From Neocallimastix lanati (nom. inval.) (taxonomy: Eukaryota > Neocallimastigomycota > Neocallimastigomycetes > Neocallimastigales > Neocallimastigaceae), in assembly GCA_016946835.1 (NCBI GenBank), contig JACVTC010000162.1, positions 77,001-141,000 on the forward strand: a stretch of DNA of 64,000 bases, read 5' to 3'. The translations under genes and the position numbers were made by a program. The notes beneath the pieces were generated by a model. That model was given only the letters and a program-made list of their open reading frames with translations, did not search any database and was not told the origin of the DNA. Each line of letters starts with the position of its first letter. Within the stretch, counting starts at the first letter, position 1. Of this stretch, positions 1 through 12,000 are shown piece by piece.

Positions 1-985
1 AATAACATGAGAAAATTAAAATTATGTAAAGACATAAAATTATGAAAGAACATAAAAATTAATGTAAACATAAAATTTATTACATAAATTTTATGTTATG
101 TTAAAATTGAAATAATTTATAAATTTCTTTTTATTATTTTTATTATTTTTATATTTAATATTTTATTTTATTATATTTTTAATTATTTTAATAATTATTA
201 TTTTATATTAATATTTTATTAATTATAATAAATTTATATTTTTATTAATATTTTATGAATATTTTATATTTTATTTTATACTTTTATATTAAATACTTTA
301 AATACTTAATAGTTACTCTAAAAGAATTAATTAATTAATTAAATAGTTTATTATGAATTTCAAATATAAAAACAAGAATAATTCTTTATAATTATTCTTT
401 GCAGCACAATTTTATGCCAAATTTATATTATAATTATTTTATATTTTCAAGATAAATATTAAATACATGTATTAATTAATTTTATAATTATTTTTAAATA
501 AATAAATAAATTTTATAATTAAATAACAATTTTATAAAACTTCTCCCAACAAGAGAACTTGAACCAAAGGCGTACTTTATCACAAAGATAAAAAGTTAAA
601 TTAATAATTAATTTTAATCAATTTTTTTTTTTTTTTTAGATCAAAACTTTAAATACTTTAATTTATTTATTGATCTTTTAAATATAATTTTAAATGAAAA
701 AAAATTAATTGGTTATAATGAAAATAAATTTTTAATAAATGGAAAAATTTACAAAATTTTTTATAAATAATAAAATTTTTTGAAATTTCCTTTTTAATTT
801 TATTTTTAAAAAAAAAATTTTTTAAAAACATTAAAAAGGAAATTTCGTTAATTAATAAAATTTTGATACAATTTATCCGTTTTTTTTTTTAACATAATTT
901 ATTATACAATTTTAAAAAATAAAAGTTTAATTTATAGTTTTTTTTATTAGAATAAAAAGAAAAAGAAATTTTTTTAATATATTCT
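1..985. other. AT-rich non-coding DNA
   Basis: Long A/T runs, AAT-like microsatellites and poly(T) tracts. I see no coding bias, no conserved protein motif and no RNA gene. A B-box-like string lies near 552-566 on the minus strand but has no matching A box or cloverleaf. Confidence 0.75.
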
Positions 986-1111
986 TAATATTCTGTGATT
1001 AATTATATAACGTTACATTATTTAAAAAATTTTTAGTAATATGATATTTTATATATATTATTAAAATTTTTTTAAATAATGTAATATTATATAATTAATC
1101 ACAGAATATTA
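986..1111. repeat. Foldback (MITE-like) inverted repeat
   Basis: The two ends are inverted copies: the left end begins TAATATTCTGTGATTAATTA and the reverse complement of the right end begins with the same 20 bases. The match continues for about 53 bp per arm with a few mismatches, leaving a loop of roughly 18 bp. A related TGATTAATTATACAATATTACAT string lies near 24343-24365, and a shorter foldback at 2938-2987 shares the TTACATCATTTAA-type core. This looks like a small non-autonomous foldback family; no clear target duplication was found. Confidence 0.6.
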
Positions 1112-1114
1112 CAT

Positions 1115-1262
1115 ATGCTTATTTTTAGTAAAAAATTTTTTATAATATATGATATTTTATGTGTATATTACACCTTGTGCATGCTTATTTTTAGTAAAAA
1201 ATTTTTTATAATATATGATATTTTATGTGTATATTACACCTTGTGCATGCTTATTTTTAGTA
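1115..1262 (+). repeat. 66-bp tandem repeat, about 2.2 copies
   Basis: Units start at 1115, 1181 and 1247 (partial), each beginning ATGCTTATTTTTAGTA. Because 66 is a multiple of three, the array gives a spurious 80-codon open frame. I regard it as a repeat, not a gene. Confidence 0.8.
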
Positions 1263-1554
1263 TAAGTAAGCCTACGTTAAAGTATATATATACTAATATA
1301 TATAATTATATAATTATATATTTATATATTTATATATTTATATATAATAATGAATAATTTATATTGATCCCTTTTTTTTTAATGATATTTTTTCTACATT
1401 AAATTTTTATAATAAAATATATTTATTATTTTAAATAATTCAACCCTTTTGAATTTTGAATTAATTATATAATTTTTGTTCATAAAATGTATTAATTTTG
1501 TAAAAAAATAAAAAGTGGTTCAATTAATTTCTAAAATTACAATAGAAAAAACTA

Positions 1555-1880
1555 AGAAATTTCTTTAAATATGAAAATTGAGAATACTACATATTTTTTT
1601 CTAAGCCTAAATTTATTTTTCTTATTTTAAAATATAATTATTTATATATAATACTTATATATTTTTATATTTTTGTATATATTTCTTTTGTATATTTTAT
1701 TTGTTTCTTTTTTATATATTTCTTTTGTATATTTTATTTATTTCATTTTTATTATATTTTTCTTTTGTACATTTTATTTAATAACAACAAATAACAAAAT
1801 GAAAGAATGAAAAAAAAAAAAAAAAAAGGAATAGCAATTATATTATATAATGTTAATAATAAATATCATATATTGTAATT
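1555..1880 (+). repeat. Dispersed repeat, copy 1 (partner near 24421-24880)
   Basis: The block opens with TTCTTTAAATATGAAAATTG and ends in a poly(A) stretch followed by an ATAGCAATTATA-type motif. The same opening and closing motifs occur in the same order at 24421-24880, and both copies have a TGATTAATTAT-type foldback motif upstream. The interior differs, so this is a decayed dispersed repeat. A short frame starting MKIEN is shared but closes after 19 codons here. Confidence 0.45.
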
Positions 1881-2488
1881 AATATATTCAAATAAATAAT
1901 AAAAAGTGTTATATTGCTAATTATTACTGATTTTTATTGATAATATTTAATTGTTAATAGTAAAAGTATTATTTTATTATCTTAAAAATTCTTATTATTT
2001 ATTTACTAAATAATTGATTCAATAAGAAAGAACTACATCATCACTCTATATGTAAAAATTGTTTAAAAATATTTTTTTTTTGGTTAACTTTTATTACATG
2101 TATTATACATATAATAATATTATATATAGAAAATATATAATTAAATATAATTAAAACAATATATTAATTACAGTTACATTTAATTTAAATTATTGATAAT
2201 TAATAAAAAAACATGAAACTATAAAATTTATTAATAAATAAACTTTACCATCATAAATTTATTAATAAATAAACTTTAATATCATAAAATTTATTTTATA
2301 TTAAGGCATATATTAATGTAAACAAATACATATATTTATTTATTTATTTATTTTATTTAATTTATTATTTATTTATCCATTTATTTTATTTATTCATTTA
2401 TTTATTTATTTTTGTATTCATTGATTTTCTTTCTTAAATCCAAATTTAAATTTAATTATTCCGTATATTTATTTTAATTTATTTATTA

Positions 2489-2527
<39 letters not shown>

Positions 2528-3704
2528 AGAAATTAAAACTAAAATAGACACATGAAAAAAAATAATCATAAATTTTATTTTATTAAAATAGACACATGGA
2601 AAAAAAATAATCATAAATTTTATTTTATTAAATTTTTTATATATAATTATAAAATGAAAAAAAATATAATTGATTATATATATTAAATATTATTGTTTAC
2701 ATTAAAAAAAAAATATTAAAATTAATGGAATCTTCTATAATATTTATAATAAGATTTAATCAATTAACGAAATTGACTTTTTAACATTCTAGATGTCTAT
2801 TTTTTTCATATTATTAGATTATTTATTTAACATAGTATTAATAAATAAAGTTAAAATGATTCGTACTTTTAGAAAAAAAAAAAGTTTTTTTTATTATATA
2901 TTGATATATGTAATAATATAATATGACGTAATATGATATATAATACTACATCATTTAAATAATTTTTTAAATGACGTAATATTATATATTATATGAAATA
3001 TTATATATGTCTATATTTATAAAATAATTAATAGTTTATATTGACATTTTTTTTATCAAATATATTCAAATTAAAATTAAAAAAAAATTATTTATAAAAG
3101 AGAATAACTTTTTACTATTACAATTACTTTTTTTTTTTTTTTACTGAAAGTTTAAAATTTAAAATTTAAATAAAATAAAAGTAAATAAATAAAAAAAAAA
3201 AAAAAAGTAAAAAATAAAAATAAAAATAAAAATAAAAATAAAAATAAAAATAATATAGTTATTAATTAAAAATAAAGTAAAGATAAAATTAAATTATTAT
3301 ATTAAAAAAAATAAAATAATAATTTTAATAAATTTAATTATTATTTGTATAGTTTTATTTAATAATGTATACTAAGACAATTGTTTTAATATTAACTTTA
3401 GGTAAATTAAAAAGGAATAAATTTTAAATTGCATTAATTATAATAAATTATATAATTTATGAAGATAATAAATATTATTTAAACTAATATTTAAATATAA
3501 ATATAACTAATTAACTTCTTATTATAATATTTTATTTTAAACCATTTTAATTTAATACAATTATTATAATGTTTTAATATTTTATATATTTTTTATAATG
3601 GTAACATTTATGACAAAATTTTAATGTCATATTATTTTATTTTAAAATACTGTGATACTATGTATTCCTGTATTTTTTTTTTTTTTTTTGATTGTTTATA
3701 TATT
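1881..3704. other. AT-rich non-coding DNA with short duplications
   Basis: No gene is visible. The stretch holds a two-copy 44-bp tandem duplication (2540-2583 and 2584-2628, starting TAAAATAGACACATG), a poly(A) run near 2495-2526 and an (AAAAT)n microsatellite around 3206-3250. Confidence 0.7.
2938..2987. repeat. Short perfect-stem inverted repeat
   Basis: The arms 2938-2958 and 2967-2987 pair over about 21 bp with two mismatches around an 8-bp loop. The core (ATTACGTCATTTAA / TTAAATGACGTAAT) resembles the arms of the foldback at 986-1111. Confidence 0.5.
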
Positions 3705-3793
3705 ATGAAATGTCGTTATATTTTGATATATATATATATATATTTTTATATCTTTTTTTTTTTTTTTTTTTTTTTTTTCACAAAAAAAAAAAG

Positions 3794-6133
3794 TTAGTTT
3801 TACTTCAGCTTTAACCAATTTTATTGAGAAAGGCTACCGATCAGAACTTTTCGAACTTTCTGATAATGAGGTTCCAGTTTTTAGAATAACATTACCAGAC
3901 AATGAATTTAAAGAATTAAAAGCTAATGTTAAATCAGAGAAAAGATTATCAAATGAAGCTAATTTCACAGATACCATTAAAGAAATTTATGATTTGATTG
4001 CACAAATTATTGAATTAATAAAATTAGTAGAATTTGGAAAGATGTTACCAAACTATAACTTTACAGAAGAATTGCCTGAATTAAATATTGATCCAGCAAC
4101 TGGTAGAGCAAACTTAAACACTCAAGAAATTATGAATGGATTTCACCTTGATAACATAAAATACACTGATTTAGATTTTAACAAAGGAAATGCTTTTGTA
4201 AATATTATTGCTCGTAATGAAAATTTCAACATAGAAGCTATTGGAATTACTTTATTAAATTTAAATAAATTAGAAAAATCTTATGAAGATCCTTATTTCA
4301 ATATGATTATTAAAATTTTTGAAAATAATAAAGATGAACCTTTTGAAACTAAAAATGCTTCTTTGGCTGTGGAAATGAATGGGTAAATATCAAAAAAAAA
4401 TATTTATTATTATTTATTATATTACATTATATGATATTTAATTAAATTAAATTATATTTTACACTTTTTTTTTTTAAAAAATATTTTTATTTATTTTTTT
4501 CTAATATTTATATTATTTTGTACTATTTTATTTAATTTTTTTTTTTTTTTATATTAGTAAAATTCAATCATTCAAAAAAATTACATTTAAAATAGGAGGG
4601 CATTCCGCAAGAACATTTGGAAAACAAGGATATAATATTAAGATCAAAAATAATGAAAATTTGTATGGACGATCTCATTTAAGATTACGTGCAGATGCTA
4701 GTGAAGCTACCTTTATTAGATCCAAATTAACTTGTGATATTCATAACAGATTAGGTCTTCCTTCTATTTCTGCTAACTATGCAACATTGTATATTAATGA
4801 CGAATACATGGGATTTTATATTTTATTAGATGTTCCTAAATTATCATGGGCAAAATCTGTTTTTCATGGTAATGATAATGATAATTTATATCAATGTAGT
4901 ATTAATGGTAATTTCCTGACTTATGATTCATCCGCTTTTTCATGTACTAATGAAAACGACAACGTAATAGATAATTCTGAATGGATCAACTTTTTAAGAA
5001 CATTAGATAAAGCTGAGAATCCCTCTGATATTGAAGATATATTTGATATTGATCTTTTTTTAACTGAGATGGCTATTGAATATCTTATTGGTTCTTTTGA
5101 TCATTTTCTTATTAACGGTCATAATTATTATATTTATAAACCACAAAATGATAAATGGAAATTAGTTTTATATGATTTTGATTTAACCTTTGGACAAGAT
5201 ATTGATTTATATTTCTTGATTAAAATATTTGTTGATATCCCAGAACAACTTCAATCAGTTAATAGAGAATATTACAATTATTCATTTGATGAATGGGCTC
5301 GTCATACACATTTAGTTGATATTTTAATATTAAAAGATCCAAGTCGTTTTGAAAAAATTCTTAAAGATGTGGTTAGTAAGGCATTTAATCCTACTGTTTT
5401 GTATCCAAGAATCGATGAATTAAAATCATTTATTAAGTCTTATGTTGAAAAAGATAAAACTCCAAATGAAAAAGGTAATTATCCAGGAAAACTTAATTTA
5501 TTAGCAAATGATTATACTTTAGAGCAATGGGATGCTAATAGTGAGTTTACTTCCATTGAAACTTCTTTAAAATATAGAGCCTTTGGATTAAAATACTGGA
5601 TACTTCAAAAGTATAGATATGTTTGCAAAACTTATTCTATTCAATGTGATAATCAGTATATTGATGAATCCTTCCAATATCCAATTAATAAAAATGTTGA
5701 AATGTATGATTATAATATTCAAAAAAATAATGATAATGAAAAAGAAACAACAGAAATCAAATCTCCTGATGAACCCTCAACTACTACTACTACTACTACT
5801 ACTACTACCTTCATCGATGAACCAATTCCTACAGTAATTGATAATTATCAATGTTTTGCAGAAATGATTGGATATTCCTGTTGTTCACCTGAAAATAAAG
5901 TAGCATATGCTCATGATAATAATGGTGATTGGGGATATGACTTTAATAAGCAAGAATGGTGTGGCCTTACACCATATATTAAACATGATGAAACAGAATC
6001 TTGTTGGTCAGAAAAATTAGGATATCCATGTTGTTCTGATTGTTACGTTTTTGAAGTGGATACTGATGGTTCATGGGGTTATAATTTCTCAAAAAAGCAA
6101 TGGTGTGGAGTACCAAAACACTGTCCATTGTAA
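3794..6133 (+). CDS. CotH-kinase-like protein with two fungal dockerins (5' end incomplete)
   Basis: Two exons are clear: about 3794-4382 and 4558-6133, joined through a GTAAAT...ATTAG intron that splits a Gly codon. The joined frame reads through CotH-type features: IGGHSARTFGKQG before the second-exon YGRSHLRLRAD, then RSKLTCDIHNRLGLPS, GHNYYIY and YDFDLTFG, which match the conserved CotH kinase segments. A poly-Thr linker (about 5778-5810) leads to two cysteine-rich dockerin (CBM10-like) modules at 5848-5969 and 5998-6112, each with a CCS...WGY.F....WCG pattern. Dockerins attach enzymes and accessory proteins to the gut-fungal cellulosome, so the product should be secreted. The frame is open leftwards to about 3781 but has no in-frame ATG; AGs at 3793, 3797 or 3808 could be acceptors for an unseen signal-peptide exon. 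The CotH substrate is unknown. Confidence 0.85.
4383..4557 (+). other. Spliceosomal intron in the CotH gene
   Basis: A GTAAATATC donor and TATATTAG acceptor enclose 175 bp of AT-rich, pyrimidine-tracted sequence. Removal restores a continuous reading frame across conserved CotH residues. Confidence 0.85.
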
Positions 6134-6227
6134 TAAATAAATAAATAAATAAATAAATCATTATATTAAATGATAGTAATCAATGATAAATTTGTAGATC
6201 ATAAAAGTATTTAAATTAATAAAATAA

Positions 6228-6475
6228 TAATAATAATAGAGAAAAAATAAAAATTTGAAAATAATAAAAATATATAAAATATAATAAAAAAAATAATAAT
6301 AATAAAGAAAATAAAAATTTGAAAATAATAAAAATATATAAAATATAATAAAAAAATAATAATAATAAAGAAAATAAAAATTTGAAAATAATAAAAATAT
6401 ATAAATTAATAAAATAATAGTAATAATAGAGAAAAAAATTAAATTTGAAAATAATAAAAAATATTTGAATAAATA
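6228..6475 (+). repeat. About 62-bp tandem repeat, four copies
   Basis: Four imperfect units share AATTTGAAAATAATAAAAAT and differ by small indels. They sit in the non-coding DNA downstream of the CotH gene. The rest of 6134-7047 is low complexity with poly(A)/poly(T) runs and no gene. Confidence 0.7.
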
Positions 6476-6921
6476 AATAATAATAATAATAATAATAATA
6501 ATAAAGAAAAGAAAAAGTGTTGAAATATTTTATAAATAAAAAGATATTTAAATTTTTGTTGAAACATGATCATCATTTTAGATATTAATAAGTGTTTTTA
6601 AATAAGTTTTATTAATTAAATGAAAAAAAAAGGCAAATCAATTCTAGAAGGAGTATCAGAAGGAATATTTATTATAAATATTTAATATATTATTAATAAA
6701 TTATATCAATGTTATAATATCTATTTATATAGTAATATATAACAAAGAAAATGTATAAAATGAAAATATTTGAATTAAAATATTTTCATATCATTCTTGT
6801 AAATAAAAAAAATTAATTTATTTTAACTTAATATTATTGAAAATAATCAATATTTATAGAAAATAATTCTATATTTAGTATTTTTTTTTTTTTTTTTGTA
6901 TTCATAGTCTAAAAAAAAAGA

Positions 6922-6952
<31 letters not shown>

Positions 6953-7047
6953 GAAAAAAAAAGAAAAAAAAAGAAAAAAGTAATATTATACATTTATTAA
7001 TTTAATAACATATAATTTATTTTTTTTTTCTTAACAATAATTGCGAC

Positions 7048-7183
7048 TTCTGAAGGAGAAGATCATAATTTCTTTCAAATAGTCCATTCAAACCCTAATC
7101 CATAATAAAGAATAAAAATTTCTTTTTAAAAATAAATCTTATAATCTTGGAAGTGAGGTTCGTTGCCTATGAACTTTTTTCTG
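7048..7183 (+). repeat. Dispersed repeat fragment with a coding-like end (partner 42248-42342, inverted)
   Basis: Two blocks, 7048-7105 and 7152-7183, match the reverse complement of 42342-42248 almost base for base. In the partner the blocks are contiguous; here about 47 bp of AT-rich DNA separates them. Both copies end a short frame in HNFFQIV(H/N)SNPNP-stop, so the repeat probably carries the 3' end of a protein-coding element followed by a conserved non-coding tail (GAGGTTCGT...CCTATGAACTTTTTTCTGA). The family is not recognised. Confidence 0.6.
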
Positions 7184-7414
7184 ATTTTATTTATATATAT
7201 TATTTTTATTTCACAATATTATTTAAAATATAATTATGTTATAATTGTAAAAATAATATTTATTTTTTATTAATTCTGTTTATTTTTTTTTTTTTTTTAC
7301 AAAAATATATTCATATAATTAATAAATAAATACATAAACATAAAAGTTTACAATAATTGTTGCTATAAAAATTAAAAAAAAAAATACAATGAATATATAT
7401 ATATATATATGTTC

Positions 7415-7852
7415 CTTCTTAGTGGAGCTTTAGATTTAGATGAGCTACACTTCAATACTGGAGAAAGAAGACAATTAGAAGAACTTCTTTTGAAAGGTTC
7501 TGAATCTTCTGTTCCATATAGAGTCGGGTTAGTGAATTACCTAACCAATACTGTACCAATCATTAATAGTTCTCCAGAGCTACTTTTTCGAACGGTACAA
7601 ATTAAAAAAACCTTTCACAATCAAGAGCGTCAACGTCGAATCGATATGGCAAAGAGGGAACTCCTATTACTAGTTCCTCAAGTTCATTAAATATATTTGG
7701 TAATAATAGTTCTTTACACAACAAATCAACTGAGTTGGAAAGTCACAAACAACAATATCTTTCACACAAAAACCATTTTTTGTTACAATTCATCTCATGA
7801 CATCAATTTTCTTGATTCGAAAAAAGAGTTCAGTGTATATCACATTATCTAA
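7415..7852 (+). pseudogene. Decayed coding fragment of unknown family
   Basis: Coding-like sequence runs through three successive frames. The first (to 7690) contains LDELHFNTGERRQLEELL and QERQRRIDMAKRE. A second frame takes over near 7651 (TSSSSSLNIFGNN, ending at TGA 7798-7800). A third runs to TAA at 7852 (HDINFLDSKKEFSVY). Base composition is less AT-extreme than the surroundings. AG acceptors near 7419-7431 could make it an exon. It lies just downstream of the dispersed repeat at 7048 and may belong to the same element, since an 11-bp GAGCGTCAACG is shared with 42381-42391 (inverted). No family recognised. Confidence 0.4.
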
Positions 7853-7903
7853 TATTTATTATTGTTATTAATTCTACTTATTATCTTATACAATATTATA
7901 TAT

Positions 7904-8031
7904 TAAATAAAAAAAATTAATAAAAAAGTTAATATCTTAAGATATATGTGTATCAAACAATAAATTAATATATTGTATATTCGATATATATATATTAAGA
8001 TATTAACTTTTTTATTAATTTTTTTTATTTA
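7904..8031. repeat. 36-bp inverted repeat (foldback)
   Basis: The arm at 7904-7939 (TAAATAAAAAAAATTAATAA...) is the reverse complement of 7996-8031, enclosing about 56 bp. It would form a strong cruciform. It is a candidate foldback transposon; no target duplication is evident. Confidence 0.65.
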
Positions 8032-8140
8032 TGTTTGATGACTTGATTACCAATAGATCTCATCACAATTTAATAATTAAATAATTATATAATTTTTCAT
8101 TATATTATATTACCTTAACATTAACTCTATTTAAAAATAA

Positions 8141-8246
8141 TATAAAATTATTAGATTTTAAATTTGATTTATGACAACTAATTTATGTATGAATAATATA
8201 TACTATTTTATATTAATTAAGGTTTGGACATTTCATTTTATATAAT
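8141..8246 (+). repeat. Dispersed non-coding repeat, copy A
   Basis: The block reads TATAAAATTATTAGATTTTA, then TTGATTTATGACA and ATTAATTAAGGTTTG, ending in TTTCATTTTATAT. The same order of motifs recurs in the same strand at 49566-49672. It is not coding and may be an LTR or MITE fragment. Confidence 0.5.
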
Positions 8247-8515
8247 ATGTATTTAAAAATTAATTTTAATCAAATATATTAATAAATAGTATTTAAAATT
8301 GATTCTAATTAATTTATTAATATATTTATATATTTAAAATTCTATTTATAATAATTATATTTAACTTTTTATCTTTGTTATTCATAATAAAAAGAAAATT
8401 CTTATTTTTAATATTTACATTTTTTATTATTACATAAAAAATATGAACAATCTTTTTTTTTTTTTTTCTCTTTCAATACATCAATATATGCTTCTAATTT
8501 TATTCTTTTAAAAAT

Positions 8516-8755
8516 ATTCTTAATATTTATTGATATTATTAAAAATTGAAAAATAAAATAGAAAATTTCTATTTAATATTTATTGATATTATTGAAAATA
8601 GAAGAATAAAAAATATTAACATAAAATAAAAAATTTCTATTTAATATTTATTAATATTATTGAAAATTGAAGAATAAAAAATATTAACATAAAATAAAAA
8701 ATTTCTATTTAATATTTATTAATATTATTGAAAGTAGAAGAATAAAAAAATATTC
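8516..8755 (+). repeat. About 73-bp tandem repeat, three copies
   Basis: Imperfect units share ATTTCTATTTAATATTTATT and an AGAATAAAAAATATTAACAT segment. The array lies about 300 bp upstream of the FAS start. The rest of 8247-9055 is AT-rich without a gene. Confidence 0.65.
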
Positions 8756-9055
8756 ATATAAGTTAATTATTTAATCATTACACACTAAATAATAGATATT
8801 AACATAAGTTAAATCATTATATGTTAAATAATAAATATTAAAATACTAACGTAAGTTAATTATTTAATTAGTAATTAAATATGAAAAATTTTTATAGTAT
8901 ATATGAAAATTTTTTAGTATATAATTTATTATTTATAAAAATAAATATATAAATATTTAAATAAGTATATTTAGTTAATTAACTTTTATTTGTTTCAATT
9001 ATTAAAAGAAAAAAAAATTAGGAAATAAATTTTATAAAACCGAAAGTTTAACATT

Positions 9056-12000
9056 ATGGGTGCAACTAATGTTTTTAATGAATTAGAAGATAGTAGTTCT
9101 ACTATTTCTATTAATTCATCTCCAAAAATCAAAATAATTCCAGATATTAAAGAGGAAATTCAGGTAGATAATACTAATCAAATAGTTTTTGATAAAGTTA
9201 TTGAAAAATTTAAATTTACAGTAGTTGCTGAAACTCCTATTACCGAGATATCTCAAAAGAAAAATGATGTTCCCTCTACTCATCTATTAGTTTTTGATAG
9301 AATTATTGAAAACTTTAAATTGATAATTGAAATTCCAGAAAAACATTGGCTTTCTGCTGAACATATTGCTCACAATTTTAATTTAGATTTTCAAAACACT
9401 TTTGTATCTAATAATGAAAATGTTGAAAGAAGAAATACTTTAAATGGTTTATGGATCTATATTAACTTTATGAAATATATTATTCAATACAAAAGCAATA
9501 ATAATGAAAATATTCTTAATTTAAGGGATATAAATAATTTATTAATTTATTTATTTAAGGATTTTAGTTCTCGTTACCTTAAAGGTAATGAAATTCATAT
9601 GAGAACTCGCGGTTTAACTAATGAATTCCGTGTCAAGCTTATTCAATATTATTATGATATTTTTGGATATTTACAAAAGAATGAAGAAACCGCAAGAGCC
9701 ATTGAAGACTTTTTACCTGATGAACCAGCAATTGCTAAAGCTGTTCATTCAGGTGATGCCCAGGTCCTCGCTGTTTTTGGAGGACAAGGCTACCCTGGAT
9801 TTAAAGAAATTCGTGAAGCTTATAATATTTATAAAGCTATCATTACAGATTATATTATTACAATTTCTAATATTTTAAAGGATTTATCCTTAACACCAGA
9901 TTTCCAACATTATTATCCGGAAGGACTGGATATTATGAAATGGTTAAATCAACCAGAATCCCTTCCAGATGATATTTACCTTGATTCTGCCCCAGTTTCT
10001 TTTCCATTGATTGGAGTTGCCCAATTAATTAATTATTTAATATTTTTCCGTACTTTCAGGAAAACTCCAGATTGGGCTCGTCATTTATTTGTAGGTAGTA
10101 CTGGTCATTCACAAGGTTTAATTAGTTCAGTGGTTATTTCTTCCTCTGGTACAGAAGAGGAATATTTTGAAAATTCAAAGAAAGCGGTTACCTTATTATT
10201 ATTAATTGGTGTTCGTTCTCAACAGGTATTTCCAAATATACCATTAAATTTAGAACTTTTGCATGAAGTGGTTGATAATGGCGATGAAAATGATAAACCC
10301 ACTTGCATGCTCTCTATTAATGGTTTATCTGAAAAAAGGATTATTCCAGTGGTTAATAAATTAAATAAATACGTTGAAGATCCAGATCGTAAAATTTGTA
10401 TTTCTCTTATCAATGGTCGTCGTATGTTTGTAGTTACCGGTGACCCAAAATTACTCTATGCTCTTAAAATGAATCTCAAGGAAATTCAAGCTAATCCAAA
10501 TGAAAGTCAAGCTCGTATTCCATATTCCAGGAGGAAGCCTTCCTTCACCATGAAATTCCTTTCTGCTACTATTCCTGCTCATAATATGATCTTAAAGACT
10601 GCCGTTGACCTCATTCTTGCAGACGTTAACAGTATGAATATTACTTTCCCAACTAGAAATTTAGCTATTTCAATTTATCGAAACGATAATGGTATGGATA
10701 TGAAAGAAGGTAATAAAGCAGATGACCTTATTGAATCTCTTGTTAAACAAATTTGCATTTTACCAGTGGATTGGATTAGAGCAACTTACGTTCCGGAATT
10801 GACTCATATTTTAGATTTTGGACCTGGTGGAGTTTCTGGTGTTGGCTCCTTCATCGATAAAAGTAATGAAGGTACTGGTGTACAAATTATCCTTGCTAGT
10901 ACTATTAAAAGTTCCAATGCCAATTTAAAATGTAAGATGTTTGCATACACTACCGAACTCAAAGATTTACCCTATGGAATTAATTGGGCTAAAGAATTTA
11001 CTCCAAAACTTATTAGGAATGCCGATGGTAATATTTTAATGGATACTCGTTATACTCGATTAACCGGTCATCCCCCACTTCTTGTTGGTGGTATGACGCC
11101 AACCACTTCCAATCCAGAATTTGTTTCAGCCATCGTTAATGCAGGTTACAATGTTGAAATCGCTTGTGGCGGTTTATATTCGCCTGAAGTTTTAGAAAAA
11201 TGCATTCAAGAAGTTTCTGAAAAAATACCAGATGGAGAAGGTATTCTTTGTAATGTGATCTTCTTAAATCAACGTCTTTGTTCCTTCCAAATTCCAAATC
11301 TTGTTGATATGCGTAGATATCGTAATATTCGTATTGAAGGTATTACTATTGCTGCTGGTGTTCCTTCTCTCGATTATTGCCGTGAGAATCTTCCAAAATT
11401 TATTGAAGCAGGCATTCCATATGTTGGTTTCAAACCAGGTAATCGTGACGCTATTTTACGATGTATCGAAATTGCTCGTGCTTTTCCTGAATTATCTTTT
11501 GTTATTGAATGGACAGGTGGTCGTGGTGGTGGTCATCATTCGTATGAAGATTTTTATGTTCCAATCCTTGAAACTTATGGTGATTTACGAAAGCAATCCA
11601 ATATTGTGATTATTGTTGGTTCTGGATTTGGTGATGATGTCGAAACCCTTCCATTTATGACGGGGGATTGGAGTGTTGAATTCGGTTATCCACCCATGCC
11701 TTTCGATGGTATTTTAATTGGATCTCGTGTCTGTGTGGCTAAGGAAGCTCTCACCAGTGAAAGCGTTAAGAACATTATTGTTAATACTCCAGGTGTAGAA
11801 GATCAATCTCTCTGGGAAAAATCGTTCGATAAACCTGTGGGTGGTGTTGTCACTGTTGAATCTGAATTTGGAGAACCTATTCACAATATCGCTACTCGTG
11901 GAGTGATGTTCTGGAAGGAAATGGATCAAACCATTTTCTCTATCAAAGATCCAAAAAAAAGATTAGAAAAGCTGTTAGAAAGGAAGGACTATATCATTGA

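Noticed and set aside
541..580. tRNA-like T-arm/B-box on the minus strand (GGTTCAAGTTC)
   Set aside because: No A box, no anticodon arm and no acceptor stem in the flanking A/T-rich DNA; the T stem does not pair.
1115..1357. 80-codon open frame
   Set aside because: Made of a 66-bp tandem repeat followed by TATA-type low complexity; no protein signal.
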